DNA of 64,000 bases from VYFG01 sp965248685 (GCA_965248685.1 CBDFKC010000004.1:434001-498000), one strand, 5' to 3'. Shown: positions 8,787-17,607, numbered from the stretch's first letter. Made by a program: numbers and translations. Notes: generated from the sequence alone by a model not told the origin.

Positions 8787-9935
8787 GTGATGGGAAAAAA
8801 CTCAAAAAGAACGGACTTACTGCTATTAGCAGGATTTATTGTGGCGGTCCTGCTGGGGCCGATCATCATGAAACCCATTGGTGGTGGTTATCCTGACCTG
8901 CTACAGAAATTTGCCATATTCGGCGTATTTGCAATTGGGTTTAATATCTTGTTTGGCTTGACCGGATACCTTTCCTTTGGTCACGCGGCGTTTCTCGGTA
9001 TAGGTTCTTATACTGCGGTCTGGACATTCAAATTGATGACCATGAATGTCATTCCCGCTATTATTTTTTCGACGTTGATGGCCGGGATATTTGCGCTAGC
9101 TATCGGTTTCATAACCTTAAGGCGATCCGGAATCTACTTTTCGATCCTTACCCTGGCCTTCGCACAAATGTCCTATAACCTGGCCTATTCGGTGCTTACG
9201 CCTATTACCAATGGTGAAACTGGCCTTCAATTGACCATGCACGATGCCAGGATTATTGACGGATTGTTTGGCGTTGAACAAGCAGCTGGTTTGCCATCGA
9301 CTTCATTGTTTGGTATTTCCATGTCGGGCTGGTCTGGTTATTACTTTTGTGGATTTATATTGATTGTCGCTTTTTATATTTCGATACGAATATTCAGATC
9401 GCCTTTCGGCATGATGTTAAGGGCAATTAAGTCCAACCAGAACCGTTTGAAATACACCGGAGTCAATACTCGACCCTATACCCTTGCCGCATTCGTGATT
9501 TCCGGCATGTATGCCGGGCTGGCAGGTGGCTTAATGGCTGCAACCGATCCTCTCGCCGGTGCCGAGCGCATGCAGTGGACGGCTAGTGGCGAAGTAGTGT
9601 TGATGACAATCCTTGGAGGAACTGGAACCTTGATTGGTCCAGTTATTGGCGCTGGCGTAATTAAATATTTCGAAAATATATTCTCGTCCTTTAACGACGG
9701 TATTCTTACCCAGGCATTTTCATTCCTGCCTGAGTTCTTGCAACATGCTGCAGTTTCTGTGAGTGGTTTGTTTGTCGGAGAAGGTTGGCATTTAACACTT
9801 GGTGCGCTGTTTATGCTGATTGTTATTTTTCTTCCAGGTGGATTGATGGAGGGCGTGGACCGCATACGAAAAATAATCCTCAAAATAGTGAGCAAAAAAC
9901 AGCCCCCAGAAAAAAGTAAATCAGCCATTACCTGA
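8787..9935 (+). CDS. ABC importer permease, LivM family
   Basis: This is the second integral membrane permease, of 382 residues. Typical LivM/UrtC features are F-A-I-G-F-N-I-L-F-G-L-T-G-Y-L-S-F-G-H-A-A-F near residue 50 and G-L-A-G-G-L-M-A in the later part. The start is either GTG 8787 or the immediately following ATG 8790; both are served by GGAGGA at 8775-8780. The C-terminus has a basic tail (I-L-K-I-V-S-K-K-Q). It pairs with the upstream LivH-type subunit to form the membrane channel. The ATPase gene starts 10 bp after its stop. Confidence 0.92.
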   Translation: MMGKNSKRTDLLLLAGFIVAVLLGPIIMKPIGGGYPDLLQKFAIFGVFAIGFNILFGLTGYLSFGHAAFLGIGSYTAVWTFKLMTMNVIPAIIFSTLMAGIFALAIGFITLRRSGIYFSILTLAFAQMSYNLAYSVLTPITNGETGLQLTMHDARIIDGLFGVEQAAGLPSTSLFGISMSGWSGYYFCGFILIVAFYISIRIFRSPFGMMLRAIKSNQNRLKYTGVNTRPYTLAAFVISGMYAGLAGGLMAATDPLAGAERMQWTASGEVVLMTILGGTGTLIGPVIGAGVIKYFENIFSSFNDGILTQAFSFLPEFLQHAAVSVSGLFVGEGWHLTLGALFMLIVIFLPGGLMEGVDRIRKIILKIVSKKQPPEKSKSAIT

Positions 9936-9945
9936 AGGAATCATC

Positions 9946-10701
9946 ATGTCTCTACTGACCGTTAGAAATGTAAACAAGCGCTTTGGTGGGTTAAAGGCCT
10001 TGGACGAAGTCAATCTTGATGTCGAACAAGGCACAGTACACGCCATCATCGGTCCTAACGGCGCCGGCAAATCAACATTGTTGAATTGTTTCATAGGTCG
10101 CCTTGAACCGGATACCGGTGTGGTGGATTTTGACGGAGTTTCCCTGCTGGGAATTAGTCCCCATGAAATTAATCAGGCGGGCGTAAGTCGAGTGTTCCAG
10201 ACACCCGAAATATTCGGTGAATTATCGTTACTCGACAACGTCATAATTCCAGCTTTCGCTAAGCGAGACGGATCTTTTCGATTGAACGGCTGGTCGACGG
10301 TGAGCGACCAGAAAGCTGTTCGAGAGCAAGCGATTGAAAGACTGACCGATGTGGGGCTTATCGACAGTGCAAATAACATTGCCAGCCAATTGTCACGAGG
10401 TGACAAACGGCGACTGGAACTCGCCATGTGTTTGATCCAGGAGCCCAAGCTGCTATTGCTCGATGAGCCCACAGCCGGAATGGCGCGGGCTGACACCAAT
10501 AATACGATTGATCTATTAAAGCAAATTGCTGACCGAGGTCTTACAATGGTAGTAATCGAACACGATATGCATGTTGTATTTTCCCTGGCAGAAAAGATTT
10601 CTGTGTTAGCCCAGGGTACCGTGATCGCCGAAGGGTTGCCTGATGAGATCAAAGGTAATTCGAAAGTGCAAGATGCTTACCTTGGAGGAGCCCACCTGTG
10701 A
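9946..10701 (+). CDS. ABC importer ATPase, LivG family
   Basis: This 251-residue cytoplasmic ATPase energises the importer. Walker A is GPNGAGKS at residues 36-43. The signature region reads L-S-R-G-D-K-R-R-L-E-L-A, a LivG/UrtD variant of LSGGQ, and Walker B is L-L-L-L-D-E-P-T-A-G. GAAGGA precedes the ATG. The last codons overlap the next gene by 4 bases (GTGA), so the two ATPases are coupled and presumably form a heterodimer. Confidence 0.93.
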   Translation: MSLLTVRNVNKRFGGLKALDEVNLDVEQGTVHAIIGPNGAGKSTLLNCFIGRLEPDTGVVDFDGVSLLGISPHEINQAGVSRVFQTPEIFGELSLLDNVIIPAFAKRDGSFRLNGWSTVSDQKAVREQAIERLTDVGLIDSANNIASQLSRGDKRRLELAMCLIQEPKLLLLDEPTAGMARADTNNTIDLLKQIADRGLTMVVIEHDMHVVFSLAEKISVLAQGTVIAEGLPDEIKGNSKVQDAYLGGAHL

Positions 10702-11516
10702 ACAAACCTACTCGTACCGAAACCGCTGGTAGTACAAATTTACTCAGCGATACCCAATTTGGTGCTGCGGTAGCACCTGCTATAAAACCTCAGATGTCTC
10801 AGGGAGGACAACACGCCTATTTTTCGGTGTGGGATATCCACGCCTACTACAATGAAAGTTACATTGTGCAAGGCGTTAGTTTTGATATTCGGGAGGGTGA
10901 AATCGTCGCATTGTTGGGGCGCAACGGTGCGGGTAAAACCTCAACACTACGCGCGCTGGCAAGAGTTGATGATCCGGCTCTGCGGCATGGTGAGATTTGG
11001 TTGGATCGAAAGCCACTTCACGAAATGTCCTCCTATCAAGCCGCGCGCAATGGCATTGGATTGGTTCCCGAGGACAGAAGAATAATCCAGGGATTGACCG
11101 TCGAGGAGAATCTCGAGCTAGCGCAAATAGCTCCACCGAAAGGCTGGACGCTTGAGCGAGTATACGATCTATTTCCACGCCTGGCTGAACGGCGAAAACA
11201 AGAGGGCACCACTCTATCTGGCGGCGAGCAACAGATGTTGGCGTTGGCCAGGGCGCTGATGCGAGACGTGAAATTACTTTTGCTGGATGAGCCGTACGAA
11301 GGACTGGCACCGGTTATTGTGCATGAGATAGAAAAGACACTGCAACAGATTAAACAGCTCGGTATGACCACCATTATCGTTGAGCAAAACGCAATTGCGG
11401 CCCTACATCTCGCTGATCGCGCTCTAATTTTGGACATGGGTCAGATTGTTTTTGATGGTACTGCACAAAAAGTATTGGAAGATGAGCAGATGCGCCAGGA
11501 ATACCTGGCAATTTGA
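10698..11516 (+). CDS. ABC importer ATPase, LivF family, with N-terminal extension
   Basis: This second ATPase has 272 residues. Walker A is GRNGAGKT at residues 74-81, the signature is L-S-G-G-E-Q-Q and Walker B is L-L-L-L-D-E-P-Y-E-G. LivF proteins normally begin about 40 residues nearer Walker A; here a polar, low-complexity lead of about 40 residues precedes the ABC core. The start is GTG at 10698, overlapping the LivG stop, with GGAGGAG just upstream, so the extension is probably real. An internal ATG at about residue 33 is an alternative. This is the last gene of the importer operon. Confidence 0.9.
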   Translation: MNKPTRTETAGSTNLLSDTQFGAAVAPAIKPQMSQGGQHAYFSVWDIHAYYNESYIVQGVSFDIREGEIVALLGRNGAGKTSTLRALARVDDPALRHGEIWLDRKPLHEMSSYQAARNGIGLVPEDRRIIQGLTVEENLELAQIAPPKGWTLERVYDLFPRLAERRKQEGTTLSGGEQQMLALARALMRDVKLLLLDEPYEGLAPVIVHEIEKTLQQIKQLGMTTIIVEQNAIAALHLADRALILDMGQIVFDGTAQKVLEDEQMRQEYLAI

Positions 11517-11882
11517 GTTAGGTGTGATTCTATTGGGTATGAGTCAGACCATAGGAAGGTTGCTAACTTGCTTGCTGACTTGGGTTGGTAAAATCAGTTA
11601 TACGGAGTAAGTCACGGTTAACTTTTGTTAACTGCAAGGTGTGAGTCAACGGGCCGCTAAATCGACCAATCTGTTACTTTGATGGGTTTTGGTTAGCCTA
11701 GGTTGCAGAGTAAGGAATGAACCAGGAAGCAACCCCGGTGGTTTCTTATATGGGTTCAGAGATATTACCCCAGGTGAGTGATTTATGTGTCCCGCGGATA
11801 CTTCGAGTTAGCTCACCTTAATTGTTGGTTTATACCATCTGGCAAAATTTTAAATTAGGCTTTAGTAAAATGAAGAATCAAT
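11517..11882. other. Intergenic region between importer operon and ppa (366 bp)
   Basis: No coding frame is convincing here. It contains GTTAAC-TTTT-GTTAAC around 11620-11636 (two copies of a palindromic hexamer), AT-rich DNA before ppa, and no hairpin followed by a T-run. It presumably holds the ppa promoter. Confidence 0.5.
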
Positions 11883-12422
11883 ATGTTCTTTGATCGTGTT
11901 GGGCCCGGCAGGCAGGTTCCGGATGACGTGAATGTGGTGGTTGAGATTCCACAACACGGGGAGCCGGTGAAATACGAGGTTGATAAGGAAACAGGCGCAA
12001 TATTTGTTGATCGGTTTTTGGGAACACCAATGCGTTATCCCTGTAACTATGGTTACATTCCCTGTACTTTGGGTGGTGATGGAGACCCGTCGGATGTGTT
12101 AGTGGTATCGCCCTTACCCTTGATTCCGGGGTCGGTAGTACGCAGTCGGCCCGTAGGTATTCTCCATATGGAAGACGATGGGGGTGAGGACGCGAAAATT
12201 CTAGCTGTCCCCGTCGACTCACTAACTCGACTCTATAGAGATATCAGCGAGTACCGAGACCTCCCTGACGAACTGCTAGATCGAATTGTTCACTTTTTTG
12301 ATCACTATAAAGATCTGGAGCCCGGCAAGTGGGTGAAAATCACGGGGTGGGCTGCTGCGGAAGCTGCGAAACAGGAAGTAATGCAGAGCATTGAACGATA
12401 TAACAATGAAGTTGACCGGTAA
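11883..12422 (+). CDS. ppa: Inorganic pyrophosphatase
   Basis: This soluble family I pyrophosphatase of 179 residues hydrolyses PPi to phosphate, pulling PPi-producing reactions such as acetyl-CoA synthesis by the neighbouring acs. The N-terminal V-P-D-D-V-N-V-V-V-E-I-P, K-Y-E-V-D-K, Y-P-C-N-Y-G-Y-I-P and the signature D-G-D-P-S-D-V-L-V are all present, as is the C-terminal H-F-F-D-H-Y-K-D-L. Length matches E. coli Ppa (176). The start ATG 11883 lacks a clear Shine-Dalgarno sequence. It is placed between the importer and acs on the same strand but with its own leader. Confidence 0.96.
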   Translation: MFFDRVGPGRQVPDDVNVVVEIPQHGEPVKYEVDKETGAIFVDRFLGTPMRYPCNYGYIPCTLGGDGDPSDVLVVSPLPLIPGSVVRSRPVGILHMEDDGGEDAKILAVPVDSLTRLYRDISEYRDLPDELLDRIVHFFDHYKDLEPGKWVKITGWAAAEAAKQEVMQSIERYNNEVDR

Positions 12423-12576
12423 GAATTCGGGTAGTTGTAAAACTCGTATAACAACAAACCGGTGAAAAGAAAATACACGCGATACCAGAGCGTATTGATT
12501 TGCATTCAGGAAAAATTAATTGCATCGGCAAAAATGTTCATCGCATTTAAATTAATGTTTCTGGCTTAGCAATACG

Positions 12577-12589
12577 ACGTTAATAACGT
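12577..12589. promoter_or_regulatory. Candidate operator upstream of acs, ACGTTA-A-TAACGT
   Basis: A perfect 13-bp palindrome lies 38 bp before the acs start codon in a 204-bp intergenic region. Its position near the expected core promoter fits a regulator-binding site. The regulator is unknown; this sequence differs from the palindrome at the XRE gene. Confidence 0.35.
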
Positions 12590-12626
12590 TTAGAGAATTC
12601 GATGACCAATATTTAGGAGTTTAATT

Positions 12627-14564
12627 ATGACCGATGAAAAAACATATCCAGTCACTCAAGCTGCTGCTAAAGAAGCGCATATAGATGAAAAACTATATAG
12701 GGAAATGTATCAGCACTCAATTGAGCAGCCTGCAGAATTCTGGAGTGAGCAGGCATCAAAGTTTATAGATTGGTTTTCCCCCTGGGACGAAGTCATGTCA
12801 ATTGACTTTCATACCGCGAATATTAAATGGTTTGATGGCGCAACCACAAATGCCTGCTATAACTGTGTTGATCGACATTTGCCCGAACGAGCTGATCAAG
12901 TTGCGATCATCTGGGAAGGTGATAGTCCTGAAATTGATTGCTCAATCACGTATCGCGAATTGTATGAACTCGTATCGAAGTTTGGCAATGTACTGAAGTC
13001 CCGTGGCGTTAAAAAAGGTGATCGAATCTCTATCTATATGCCAATGATTCCTGAGGCGGCAGTAGCTATGCTAGCCTGTGCCCGAATTGGTGCGGTTCAC
13101 TCCATAGTTTTCGGCGGATTCTCTCCTGAAGCGTTACGAGATCGGATTTTGGATTCAGACTGTCAGGTGGTTATTACTTCCGACGAAGGACCAAGAGGTG
13201 GGAAAAATGTTCCGCTTAAGGAAAATGTTGAAAAAGCACTGGAAGGGTGCCCGGGAGTACATACCACAATCGTGGTAAAACGTACCGGTAATGCGGTGCC
13301 GAGCCACGCTCAACGAGACGTCTGGTATCACGAAGCCATGGCAGATGCGTCGGTGGATTGTCCCGCAGAACCGATGGGCGCGGAAGATCCCTTGTTTATC
13401 CTTTATACCTCAGGCTCGACGGGTAAACCCAAAGGAGTATTGCACACAACCGGTGGCTACCAGTTATTTGCTGCAATGACCCATAAGTATATCTTTGACT
13501 ATCACGATGGTGATATTTATTGGTGCACCGCGGATGTAGGATGGGTGACTGGCCATTCTTATATTGTTTATGGTCCACTGGCAAATGGTGGAACCACTCT
13601 GATGTTTGAAGGTGTACCGACTTATCCAGATGCTGGTCGATTTTGGCAGGTTGTTGATAAACATCAGGTTAATATATTTTATACCGCGCCAACTGCGTTA
13701 CGTGCATTGATGTCCCAGGGCGATGAGCAGGTGATTAAAACCAGTCGCAGCAGTCTGCGTTTGCTCGGGTCGGTTGGTGAACCGATTAATCCGGAAGCGT
13801 GGGAATGGTATTACCATGTGATTGGAGAGGGTAGGTGTCCCATCGTAGATACCTGGTGGCAAACTGAAACCGGGGGAATATTAATTTCGCCATTACCCGG
13901 TGCAACCGCCCTGAAGCCTGGCTCTGCGACGCTTCCATTCTTCGGTGTCGAGCCTAAGTTGCTTGACGCTGAAGGTAATGAGCTGGAGGGAGCCGCATCA
14001 GGTAATTTAGTAATCAAGCAGTCCTGGCCAGGACAGATGCGCACATTGTATGGTGATCATCCACGTTTCCTCGAAACTTATTTCACGATGTATCCTGGGT
14101 ATTACACCACTGGTGACGGCGCCCGCCGCGATGAAGACGGTTACTTTTGGATCACGGGACGGGTAGACGATGTTATTAATGTCTCCGGTCATCGCATGGG
14201 CACTGCTGAGGTCGAAAGTGCCCTGGTACTGCATGAGAAAATTGCCGAAGCCGCCGTTGTTGGTTATCCCCACTCGATAAAAGGCCAGGGCATTTATGCG
14301 TATGTTACTCCAATGGTTGGTACTGACCCGGATGACGCTTTAAAGTCTGAGTTGATCTCGCTAGTCAAGAGTGAAATCGGACCCATTGCCAAACCCGATG
14401 TGATTCAATGGGCGCCTGGTCTTCCTAAAACCAGATCTGGAAAGATTATGCGAAGAATACTTAGGAAAATTGCGGCGAATGAACTTGATAGCTTGGGTGA
14501 TACGAGTACCCTGGCCGAACCCGCTGTGGTGGATGACTTGATCAAAAATCGTCCGGTGGAATAG
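12627..14564 (+). CDS. acs: Acetyl-CoA synthetase
   Basis: This cytoplasmic AMP-forming acyl-CoA ligase of 645 residues makes acetyl-CoA from acetate, ATP and CoA, releasing PPi. The phosphate loop Y-T-S-G-S-T-G-K-P-K-G is at residues 260-270, W-W-Q-T-E-T-G follows, and the C-terminal P-K-T-R-S-G-K carries the catalytic and acetylatable Lys606 (Lys609 in E. coli). Length is normal for Acs (about 650). AGGAG sits 8 bases before the ATG. The gene is convergent with phaA, so acetate activation and PHB synthesis are adjacent. A CrbS-like kinase about 9 kb away suggests conserved acetate control, which is inference. Confidence 0.96.
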   Translation: MTDEKTYPVTQAAAKEAHIDEKLYREMYQHSIEQPAEFWSEQASKFIDWFSPWDEVMSIDFHTANIKWFDGATTNACYNCVDRHLPERADQVAIIWEGDSPEIDCSITYRELYELVSKFGNVLKSRGVKKGDRISIYMPMIPEAAVAMLACARIGAVHSIVFGGFSPEALRDRILDSDCQVVITSDEGPRGGKNVPLKENVEKALEGCPGVHTTIVVKRTGNAVPSHAQRDVWYHEAMADASVDCPAEPMGAEDPLFILYTSGSTGKPKGVLHTTGGYQLFAAMTHKYIFDYHDGDIYWCTADVGWVTGHSYIVYGPLANGGTTLMFEGVPTYPDAGRFWQVVDKHQVNIFYTAPTALRALMSQGDEQVIKTSRSSLRLLGSVGEPINPEAWEWYYHVIGEGRCPIVDTWWQTETGGILISPLPGATALKPGSATLPFFGVEPKLLDAEGNELEGAASGNLVIKQSWPGQMRTLYGDHPRFLETYFTMYPGYYTTGDGARRDEDGYFWITGRVDDVINVSGHRMGTAEVESALVLHEKIAEAAVVGYPHSIKGQGIYAYVTPMVGTDPDDALKSELISLVKSEIGPIAKPDVIQWAPGLPKTRSGKIMRRILRKIAANELDSLGDTSTLAEPAVVDDLIKNRPVE

Positions 14565-14611
14565 TTGGCACTGAAAGCTTAAAGTAATTTGAATAAGGCC
14601 AGTTTCTATTC

Positions 14612-14635
14612 TTTTGATTTTGATTTTGATTTTGG
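14612..14635. repeat. Short tandem repeat of TTTTGA in the acs-phaA convergent gap
   Basis: Three exact copies of TTTTGA and a fourth TTTTGG lie in the 186-bp gap between the convergent acs and phaA stops. Imperfect inverted repeats follow (CCTGGG with CCCAGG near 14657-14687, and CCCAC with GTGGG near 14702-14734); they may act as a bidirectional terminator but lack a clean T-tail. Confidence 0.5.
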
Positions 14636-14750
14636 TTGAGCCTAAGTTAATTCCTGGGATTGAATTCGAATCTCGAGTTACCCCAGGGTTAATTCTGAAA
14701 TCCCACTCGACAATTACCATTTGTTAGGTGGGGTTTCCCTCATCAATGGG

Positions 14751-15923
14751 CTAACGCTCGACACACATAGCGATTCCCATGCCACCACCAATACAAAGAG
14801 TCACCAACCCTTTATGAACGTCACGTTTTTGCATTTCGTGAAGTAGAGTAACGAGAACACGGGTACCTGAAGCACCTATTGGATGCCCGAGTGCGATTGC
14901 CCCACCGTTTACATTTACGATTTCAGGATTCCATCCGAGTTCCTTGTTAACTGCGCACGCCTGAGCAGCGAAAGCTTCATTAGCTTCGACCAGATCCAAC
15001 TCCTCAATGGACCAACCCGCTTTCTCCAGGGCTCGTCGGCTGGCCGGGATTGGGCCAGAACCCATAATGGTTGGGTCAACACCCACGGTGGCCCAGGATC
15101 GGATGGTTGCCAGGGGAGTAATACCGCGTTTGGCAGCGTTTTCAGCACTCATTAAAACCGTAGCAGCAGCGCCGTCGTTGAGACCCGATGCATTCCCTGC
15201 GGTGACGCCGCCTTCTTTACTGAATGCGGGACGCAGTCTGCCCAGGGTTTCAACGGTTGTGCCATGCTTGGGATGCTCGTCATTGTCCACAATGGTGTCG
15301 CCTTTGCGACCCGGAACGGTTACCGGAACAATTTCTTGTTTGAATCTACCGGCTTTCTGCGCCGCTTCCGCTTTCTGCTGAGAGGCAGCAGCAAATGCGT
15401 CCTGTTGATCTCGTGTGATTTCCCATTTTGCGGCGACATTTTCCGCCGTATTTCCCATATGGTAGTTATTAAAAGCGTCCCATAGGCCATCAACAATCAT
15501 TGTGTCGGCCAGATTCAGCGTACCCATTTTTTGACCATTTCGCACGGGGGAGCTGTGTGGTGAGAGACTCATGTTTTCCTGACCACCTGCAACAACAATA
15601 TCGCTGTCACCCGAAATAATCGCCTGATAACCCATTGCGACTGAACGTACGCCAGAACCACATACTTGATTGATAGTCACTGCAGTGCGATCAGTTGGAA
15701 TTCCTGCATTTACCGCGGCTTGTCGTGCGGCGTTTTGTCCAACACCCGCGGCAAGAACCTGACCCATAATGACTTCTGATACATCATCTGGATTAACTCC
15801 AGCTCGATTCAAGGCTTCCGCGATGGCGATCTCGCCAAGCTTGGAAGCGGGAAGGGAAGATAGACCTCCCAGAAATGCGCCGATTGGTGTACGTGCGGCA
15901 CTTGCAATCACTACTTCAGTCAT
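14751..15923 (-). CDS. phaA: Acetyl-CoA acetyltransferase (beta-ketothiolase)
   Basis: This cytoplasmic biosynthetic thiolase of 390 residues condenses two acetyl-CoA to acetoacetyl-CoA, the first PHB step. The acyl-accepting Cys88 lies in N-Q-V-C-G-S-G. The C-terminal G-G-A-I-A-L-G-H-P-I-G-A-S-G and L-C-I-G-G-G-M-G supply the catalytic His and second Cys. Length matches PhaA/AtoB (about 392). A perfect PhaR-type operator at 15976-15990 lies 53 bp upstream of the start. The other PHB genes are further right on both strands, so this gene is a separate transcription unit in the same regulon. Confidence 0.95.
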   Translation of the reverse strand: MTEVVIASAARTPIGAFLGGLSSLPASKLGEIAIAEALNRAGVNPDDVSEVIMGQVLAAGVGQNAARQAAVNAGIPTDRTAVTINQVCGSGVRSVAMGYQAIISGDSDIVVAGGQENMSLSPHSSPVRNGQKMGTLNLADTMIVDGLWDAFNNYHMGNTAENVAAKWEITRDQQDAFAAASQQKAEAAQKAGRFKQEIVPVTVPGRKGDTIVDNDEHPKHGTTVETLGRLRPAFSKEGGVTAGNASGLNDGAAATVLMSAENAAKRGITPLATIRSWATVGVDPTIMGSGPIPASRRALEKAGWSIEELDLVEANEAFAAQACAVNKELGWNPEIVNVNGGAIALGHPIGASGTRVLVTLLHEMQKRDVHKGLVTLCIGGGMGIAMCVER

Positions 15924-15975
15924 ATGGAACCCCTATAGGTTTTGAAATTAATCACAGCTCTTGTGTGTACAGTTA

Positions 15976-15990
15976 TTGTGCACTGCACAA
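15976..15990. promoter_or_regulatory. PhaR-type operator TTGTGCA-C-TGCACAA (phaA)
   Basis: A perfect 15-bp palindrome lies in the 311-bp gap between phaA and the hydrolase gene, 53 bp upstream of phaA. The same core recurs upstream of the other PHB genes here. PhaR of Paracoccus is known to bind TGC-rich inverted repeats near phasin genes. The rest of this gap (15991-16234) shows no convincing gene. Confidence 0.75.
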
Positions 15991-16234
15991 TAATGAGATT
16001 ATAACGAGACATAATTTGATATGCAAGAAATTGGGGCATCACTGATTTGAAAAAGGGGCAAAGTGAAATATGGTTTGACCAAAGTAATCGGTCGAAACAA
16101 AACGGCAGCAAATGCCCTTTTTCAGTACCATCGTAGAACATTTTTGCGCCAGACAAATCGTCATATTGGGCGGCTAGAAACTTGAGTGATATTCGGTAGA
16201 TAGTATTTTGGTTAGATGTGTTTAACGCTTTAAT

Positions 16235-17134
16235 CTATTTCCCTTGATTTGCCGGAGAGTCATTTAATAACCAGTCAAAGATAATTTGAATTTGATGTTC
16301 TACCATCAGCGAAGGTGCATGGGCACAATCATTAAACTCAACAGAAATTGCATTTCCATGCCGATGCTTCATTTGTTCTACCGTTTGTGCCAGCAATAAC
16401 CCGGATTGTTTACCTCGAAGAATTAGTATCGGGACGCTGATTTTGTCCCAGGTATCCCAGATATCAATATCGCTCAGCTTGGCTGCTACAAATTGATCGA
16501 TAATTGCCGGATCATAATTGAGTACTAAGTCATCGCTATCTTCACTGGCACATACGCCGTGGGTTACAAAATGCTCGTAGTGCTCTTCATCCAGTTTTCC
16601 AAAGCCTGCGTAGACAGATTTAAAATAATCGATTGCCTGCTTGTGATTATTGAATCGCGGATGACATTTCAGGTATTCGCCAATCACAGAAAGTGCTGTA
16701 GCAGGAATATACGGGCCAACGTCATTGATTATCATTTTGCTTATGGGATTATTTGGAACCGCCGCCAACATCATCCCGATCAATCCGCCCATGGAGGTAC
16801 CCACCCAGTCCAACTGATCAAATTCAAGTCTATCTATAATCGCCAATGAGTCCTTCAAGTATTGCTCATTGTTGTAATACGCTTTATTTCGCAGCCAATC
16901 GCTTGCACCGCGGCCCGGATAGTCGGGACAGATAACACGATACTGGTCCCCTACTGCTGCTGCCAGGTAATCAAAATCCCGGGCATTACGAGATAATCCA
17001 TGGGCGCAAAATAGAATCCTGGGATTGTTTGGATTACCCCATTCTGTCCAGCATACCCGATGGATACTTCCGGAACTGCTTTTGGATAGTACTTCGCCCT
17101 GTATGGGGGTTATATTGCTTTTAATATCAGTCAC
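16235..17134 (-). CDS. Alpha/beta hydrolase in the PHB cluster
   Basis: This cytoplasmic alpha/beta-hydrolase-fold protein has 299 residues. The oxyanion segment is C-A-H-G-L-S-R-N, the nucleophile elbow is G-T-S-M-G-G with Ser114, and a C-terminal His lies in C-A-H-A-P-S-L-M. In related hydrolases the catalytic acid comes from a L-R-G-x-x-S-D-x-L motif; here it reads L-R-G-K-Q-S-G-L-L, so the acid is absent or supplied elsewhere. The gene is divergent from a phasin gene, with two PhaR-type operators between them. A role in PHB or 3-hydroxybutyrate oligomer turnover is therefore likely but inferred; a general esterase is the alternative. Confidence 0.8.
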   Translation of the reverse strand: MTDIKSNITPIQGEVLSKSSSGSIHRVCWTEWGNPNNPRILFCAHGLSRNARDFDYLAAAVGDQYRVICPDYPGRGASDWLRNKAYYNNEQYLKDSLAIIDRLEFDQLDWVGTSMGGLIGMMLAAVPNNPISKMIINDVGPYIPATALSVIGEYLKCHPRFNNHKQAIDYFKSVYAGFGKLDEEHYEHFVTHGVCASEDSDDLVLNYDPAIIDQFVAAKLSDIDIWDTWDKISVPILILRGKQSGLLLAQTVEQMKHRHGNAISVEFNDCAHAPSLMVEHQIQIIFDWLLNDSPANQGK

Positions 17135-17154
17135 TTACCTAAATTTCAAATTTA

Positions 17155-17169
17155 TGTTGCAATGCACAA
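17155..17169. promoter_or_regulatory. PhaR-type operator, TGTTGCA-A-TGCACAA
   Basis: This is a 15-bp site with a perfect right arm and a left arm differing from TTGTGCA at two positions. It lies in the divergent promoter region of the hydrolase (start 17134) and phasin (start 17248), 13 bp before the next site. Confidence 0.6.
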
Positions 17170-17181
17170 TAAACGCTGATA

Positions 17182-17196
17182 TGCTGCGCTGCACAA
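17182..17196. promoter_or_regulatory. PhaR-type operator, TGCTGCG-C-TGCACAA
   Basis: This is the second site in the same divergent region. The right arm is perfect and the left arm keeps the TGC core. Two closely spaced sites fit cooperative repression of both genes. Confidence 0.6.
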
Positions 17197-17247
17197 ATTC
17201 GTGAAATGCACTTTTTTAACTTTAACTTTAATTTTTGGAGATCTATC

Positions 17248-17598
17248 ATGGCAAAAGCCAATGAAGCTAAGCAGTTAGAAGCTGCAATCGCCCCAGTTGT
17301 TGCGTTCAACAAGCTGGTTGTTAAAAGCGCTGAGAATGCGATCAACCTGCAATTCGACAGTTTCAAGGCATTCGCTGATCTTGGACTTAAGAATCTTAAT
17401 GCAGGATTTGAAGTCCGCGATGCGGATGATCTAAAGGCGTATGCAGAGAAGCAAAAAGACCTGGCCCAAAAAATCACTGAACGCGTTACCGCCGATGCAA
17501 AAGCGTACGGTGAGCTGAACACCCAGTTCATTGACGAAGCACGAACTTTAGCCGAGCAAAACGTAAAATCAGTTTCTGCCCAGGCAAAAACTGCTTAA
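17248..17598 (+). CDS. phaP: Phasin family protein (phasin 1)
   Basis: This small soluble amphipathic-helical protein of 116 residues is rich in Ala, Lys and Glu, of the phasin_2 type (F-N-K-L-V-V-K-S-A-E-N-A, then F-D-S-F-K-A-F-A-D-L-G-L-K-N). Phasins coat PHB granules and limit their size. The start is ATG 17248, with GGAG 8 bases upstream; an upstream in-frame ATG at 17206 has no ribosome binding site and would add an unlikely Phe/Asn-rich lead. Two PhaR-type operators precede it. This is the usual circuit, in which free PhaR represses the phasin gene until PHB granules titrate it. Confidence 0.88.
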   Translation: MAKANEAKQLEAAIAPVVAFNKLVVKSAENAINLQFDSFKAFADLGLKNLNAGFEVRDADDLKAYAEKQKDLAQKITERVTADAKAYGELNTQFIDEARTLAEQNVKSVSAQAKTA

Positions 17599-17607
17599 TG
17601 CTGTACG

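Noticed and set aside
15920..16156. 78-codon minus-strand frame upstream of phaA
   Set aside because: Spans the PhaR-type operator and promoter region of phaA and overlaps its start; no family resemblance.
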